Notes under the pieces: generated by a model
What the model saw: the letters and a program-made list of their open reading frames with translations, nothing else
Databases searched by the model: none
What the model was told of the DNA's origin: nothing
Part shown: positions 61,722 through 64,000 of the stretch, one piece after another
How positions within the stretch are numbered: position 1 is the first letter of the stretch
Layout of the letters: each line of letters starts with the position of its first letter
Program-made: the position numbers and the translations under genes
From: an uncultured Prevotellaceae bacterium
Lineage (GTDB): Bacteria; Bacteroidota; Bacteroidia; Bacteroidales; Bacteroidaceae
Reading direction: 5' to 3'
Length of the DNA: 64,000 nt
NCBI GenBank assembly: GCA_902778255.1
Contig: CACYXD010000003.1
Location: 153,612 to 217,611, forward strand

Positions 61722-62213
61722 ATGGACTATAGTAAACCAGAGTTTGAACGCCTGTTCAAGGACAACTATCCGCACATGTATCGCATGGCCTTCTCGATGC
61801 TCGAGAATGCCGACGATGCCAAGGATGCTGTGCATCAGGTGTTCGCTCAAGTATGGAAGCGCAAGCCACATATCGCTCTCGACAGCATCCGCGGCTACCT
61901 GTTGGCTGCCACCCGAAATCAATGCCTGCATATGCTACGCTCCCGACAGCTTCAGCGACAAATGGAAGAAGAGTTGCAACGCAACACAGCTGCCAGTGAG
62001 AGCAAGGAACGTGAAGAACTGCTACAGCAGCTTCAACAAGTCATCGATAGTAATCTGACGGAGCAAGACCGCCGCGTGCTGAGTCTGCATTACGATGACG
62101 AGATGACCTATGAAGAGACGGCCACGGTGCTGGGCATCAGCGCCTCGGCGGTGAACAAGCACATCACGCGGTCGTTGGCAAAAATCAGACAAACCCTTAA
62201 AATTGCAAAGTAA
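61722..62213 (+). CDS. ECF-type RNA polymerase sigma factor
   Basis: A 163-residue sigma-70 family protein. It has region 2 (FERLFKDNYPHMYRMAFSML, DDAKDAVHQVFAQVWKRK) and region 4 (LTEQDRRVLSLHYDDEMTYE, VLGISASAVNKHITRSLAKI). It resembles the Bacteroidota ECF group that works with FecR-like or other membrane anti-sigma factors. I chose the ATG at 61722 since the longer frame upstream would start before the predicted promoter and has no family resemblance. The partner gene begins 1 nt after its stop. Confidence 0.92.
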   Translation: MDYSKPEFERLFKDNYPHMYRMAFSMLENADDAKDAVHQVFAQVWKRKPHIALDSIRGYLLAATRNQCLHMLRSRQLQRQMEEELQRNTAASESKEREELLQQLQQVIDSNLTEQDRRVLSLHYDDEMTYEETATVLGISASAVNKHITRSLAKIRQTLKIAK

Positions 62214-62214
62214 C

Positions 62215-63633
62215 ATGAAAAAAGAAGATATCGATAAGAGAATAGGTATGCCCGACGTGGACGCTGAGTGGGCACGGTTTGAGCGCGAGATCATCGCCAA
62301 GGACACCAAGCCAAGGTTGCGTCGTCTGGCCGCATGGGCAGGTGGCATCGGCATAGCAGCCACTATCGCCTTGCTGTTTGTGCTCAATATGGGCAGAGGG
62401 GAATCGGCAGATCAGCCCATGATGGCACAGCAAACGGAAGAGCAGGCCCCAGTGGCGCAGCCCATGGAAGAGCAGCCCTTGGTGGCGCAACTGACGGAAG
62501 ATCAACCTCCAACCTCAATCCTCCGCTCGAGCTCCGCTCGCTTGCTACCGGAGGGACGCAAGAATCCTCAAACCTCAACCCTCCAACCTCAAACCCCTCA
62601 ACCCTCCAACGTCTATGACTGTGTAGAAATACAGGCTCGCTTCCCTGGAGGCGATAAGGCGCTGAGAGCATTTATCGACAGTCTTTTTGTTTATCCCGAA
62701 CTGGCTCTCGACTATGGCGCACGCGGACGTCTCTTCGTGACGTTCATGGTCGATACGTTGGGGCAGACCAGTGATTTCAGAGTAGTGCGAAACCGTTTCG
62801 CTTGCGACTCCACCCTTATGACTTCCATGACCTCCGAGGCGAAGGAGCAGCTGCACCAGCAACTCTCTGAGCAACTGGCAGAGGAGGCCACCCGCGTGCT
62901 CAGTCAGATGCCGCGCTGGATACCTGCAGAGGTGGCTGGAAAAATCATCAGTCAGAGATGGACGGTGCCCGTCATCTTTAATGGTCAGGAAGTATTGCAA
63001 CGACGCATCGCGGGGCTTGCTATCGCTTCTACTTCCCCGGACTTAGGGCCTCGTTCTGTACGAATTGCAGGCTCGGATAGCATACGTCGCAACGATTCAA
63101 TCATTGTAATCCTTAACGGCATCCTCCAGACTGTTTCCGTCAGAAGCGAATTGAGCGTCAACCCGCACGTATATATCCACAAGCGACATCAGATGATAGA
63201 CAGCTTAATGATCTGTATGGATGATAGTAAGCGGAAACGCTTCGAGGCCACATACGGATTCCCTCCACGACGCTTAGGTTTCTGGGAGATAACGACCATC
63301 CCCGACACACTGAGCGAAGCATACATGCAGCAACATCCGGAGAAGCTTCCTTTCCGCCGCCGCATAGAAGGAAATGTGCAGAGCGAAGACGGTAAGCCAT
63401 TGGCCGATGCCTGGATCAGTTGCTATACGTGGAATATGGGAACAGCCACCGACAGCACTGGCCATTTCGTGATGTTTGTACCCCGTACCGTCAGCAAATT
63501 AAACGTCCAGCATATGGGCTTTCATTCTATCCGTCGCAGCATCCAGCCCACCGACACCATCCTGAATTATCGCCTGAAGGATGCGACGAAAATTAAAAAT
63601 GTGAAGGTGCAGGGCAAGAAGGAAGCGAAGTAA
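62215..63633 (+). CDS. Membrane protein with anti-sigma-like N-terminus, TonB-like and carboxypeptidase-regulatory-like domains
   Basis: A 472-residue protein. The N-terminal 40 residues are cytoplasmic (IGMPDVDAEWARFEREI), followed by one membrane helix (about 42-63, AAWAGGIGIAATIALLFVL). A Gln/Glu/Pro low-complexity linker (about 65-140) is partly encoded by dispersed repeats. A TonB C-terminal-like domain (about 142-260: VEIQARFPGGDKALRAFIDS, QMPRWIP, WTVPVIFNG) follows, and the C-terminus is a carboxypeptidase-regulatory-like beta-sandwich (about 383-465: RIEGNVQSEDGKPLADAWIS). Its place right after an ECF sigma gene suggests it controls that sigma factor from the membrane. An in-frame TTG four codons upstream is rejected because it lies in the end of the sigma gene. 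Confidence 0.72.
   Translation: MKKEDIDKRIGMPDVDAEWARFEREIIAKDTKPRLRRLAAWAGGIGIAATIALLFVLNMGRGESADQPMMAQQTEEQAPVAQPMEEQPLVAQLTEDQPPTSILRSSSARLLPEGRKNPQTSTLQPQTPQPSNVYDCVEIQARFPGGDKALRAFIDSLFVYPELALDYGARGRLFVTFMVDTLGQTSDFRVVRNRFACDSTLMTSMTSEAKEQLHQQLSEQLAEEATRVLSQMPRWIPAEVAGKIISQRWTVPVIFNGQEVLQRRIAGLAIASTSPDLGPRSVRIAGSDSIRRNDSIIVILNGILQTVSVRSELSVNPHVYIHKRHQMIDSLMICMDDSKRKRFEATYGFPPRRLGFWEITTIPDTLSEAYMQQHPEKLPFRRRIEGNVQSEDGKPLADAWISCYTWNMGTATDSTGHFVMFVPRTVSKLNVQHMGFHSIRRSIQPTDTILNYRLKDATKIKNVKVQGKKEAK
62505..62610 (+). repeat. In-frame simple and dispersed repeats in the TonB-like gene
   Basis: CCTCAACCCTCCAACCTC-type units flank a GC-rich element (62539-62562) that matches 30008-30031 in the opposite orientation. 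The segment encodes part of the flexible linker. Confidence 0.65.
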
Positions 63634-63654
63634 GATGCAAAGGACTGATTCCCG

Positions 63655-64000
63655 TTATATCTTGGCAATCAGTGTGTCAGGGTATTTGGGCATAGCACCA
63701 TTCTGTGTGCAGACATAGGCACTGACCTCTACAGCTATGCGGTGAGCAGCCTCCAGAGGTTTGCCGTTGAGGATGGCTGCGCAGAACGAGCCCGTGAACG
63801 AGTCGCCAGCCCCTACCGTGTCAGCAACGGTCACCTTCGGCGTCTCCTGGAAAGACGTCAGACCAGGCGCAAAGACGTACGAACCATTGGTGCCACACGT
63901 CAGAACCAGCATCTTCAGCTTATATTCTGCCAGCATCTTCTCGCAGATGCCACGCATATCCAGATCGTCATAGCCATACATGCGCTTGATGACAACCAAT
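63655..64000 (-). CDS. PfkB family carbohydrate kinase, C-terminal part
   Basis: The frame is open to the window edge on the minus strand, so the N-terminal part is missing. The visible 115 residues carry the PfkB signature 2 (VTVADTVGAGDSFTGSF), with the catalytic aspartate in GAGD, preceded by LVLTCGTNGSYVF. The family phosphorylates sugars such as fructose or ribose. It converges on the TonB-like gene. Confidence 0.88.
   Translation of the reverse strand, partial: LVVIKRMYGYDDLDMRGICEKMLAEYKLKMLVLTCGTNGSYVFAPGLTSFQETPKVTVADTVGAGDSFTGSFCAAILNGKPLEAAHRIAVEVSAYVCTQNGAMPKYPDTLIAKI

Overview
The window looks like a chromosomal segment of a Bacteroidota species close to Prevotella, Segatella or Xylanibacter. 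The signs are two SusC/SusD pairs, a hybrid two-component regulator, TAnnTTTG-type -7 promoter boxes, a lack of Shine-Dalgarno dependence, many glycoside hydrolases, and secreted proteins ending in short tails that resemble type IX sorting domains.

Layout. 1-5.9 kb: the 3' end of a rhomboid protease, a divergent GH51 arabinofuranosidase, then a compact operon (lone receiver domain, TonB-like protein, polyprenyl synthetase, TatD nuclease) and tRNA-Ser(GGA). The tRNA is followed by a tandem array that copies its 3' end. 6.0-22.7 kb: one long uptake operon in the order FAS1 lipoprotein, SusC, SusD, FAS1 lipoprotein, FAS1 lipoprotein, SusC, SusD. 22.8-27.1 kb: a candidate small RNA and a hybrid two-component regulator (HTCS). 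27.4-34.2 kb: two large secreted proteins of unrecognised function and a 57-residue peptide gene. 34.3-55.6 kb: a nine-gene enzyme operon (GH43, GH5-GH43, GH97, GH31, GH43-CBM6-esterase, GH10, GH97-GH43-CBM6, a CE6-like esterase and a CE6-CE1-like double esterase). 55.7-64 kb: housekeeping and unrelated genes (frr, rsgA, an rRNA-type methyltransferase, a cytidylate-kinase-like protein, a DcuB-type transporter, a WG-repeat protein, an ECF sigma factor with a TonB-like partner, and a partial PfkB kinase).

How it works together. The 6-55.6 kb block reads as a polysaccharide utilisation locus for a substituted xylan. The GH10 and perhaps the GH5 cut the backbone. GH43 modules, and the GH51 gene nearby, remove arabinose and xylose. 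GH31 and GH97 remove alpha-linked sugars. The esterases remove acetyl or feruloyl groups. The two SusC/SusD systems import the oligosaccharides and the HTCS senses them. The substrate is inferred from family content, not shown directly.

Main discovery lead. A conserved block (A-rich tract followed by a core like GTCTATGAGACAAAT) lies upstream of five transcription starts in the locus. In three of them it sits exactly 27 bp before the -7 box, and in the other two 48 and 68 bp before it. It is a good candidate for the operator of the local HTCS. One copy drives a roughly 140-nt transcript that ends at a strong terminator just before the HTCS gene, which makes a small RNA or attenuator likely. 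The three fasciclin (FAS1) lipoproteins that alternate with SusC/SusD pairs are the most unusual protein feature.

The window is also rich in short repeats: AT-rich spacers between genes, an identical 41-bp element in two gaps, and simple repeats inserted in frame in GH31, RsgA, the HTCS, a GH43 and the TonB-like protein. All calls come from reading the sequence; no database search was run.
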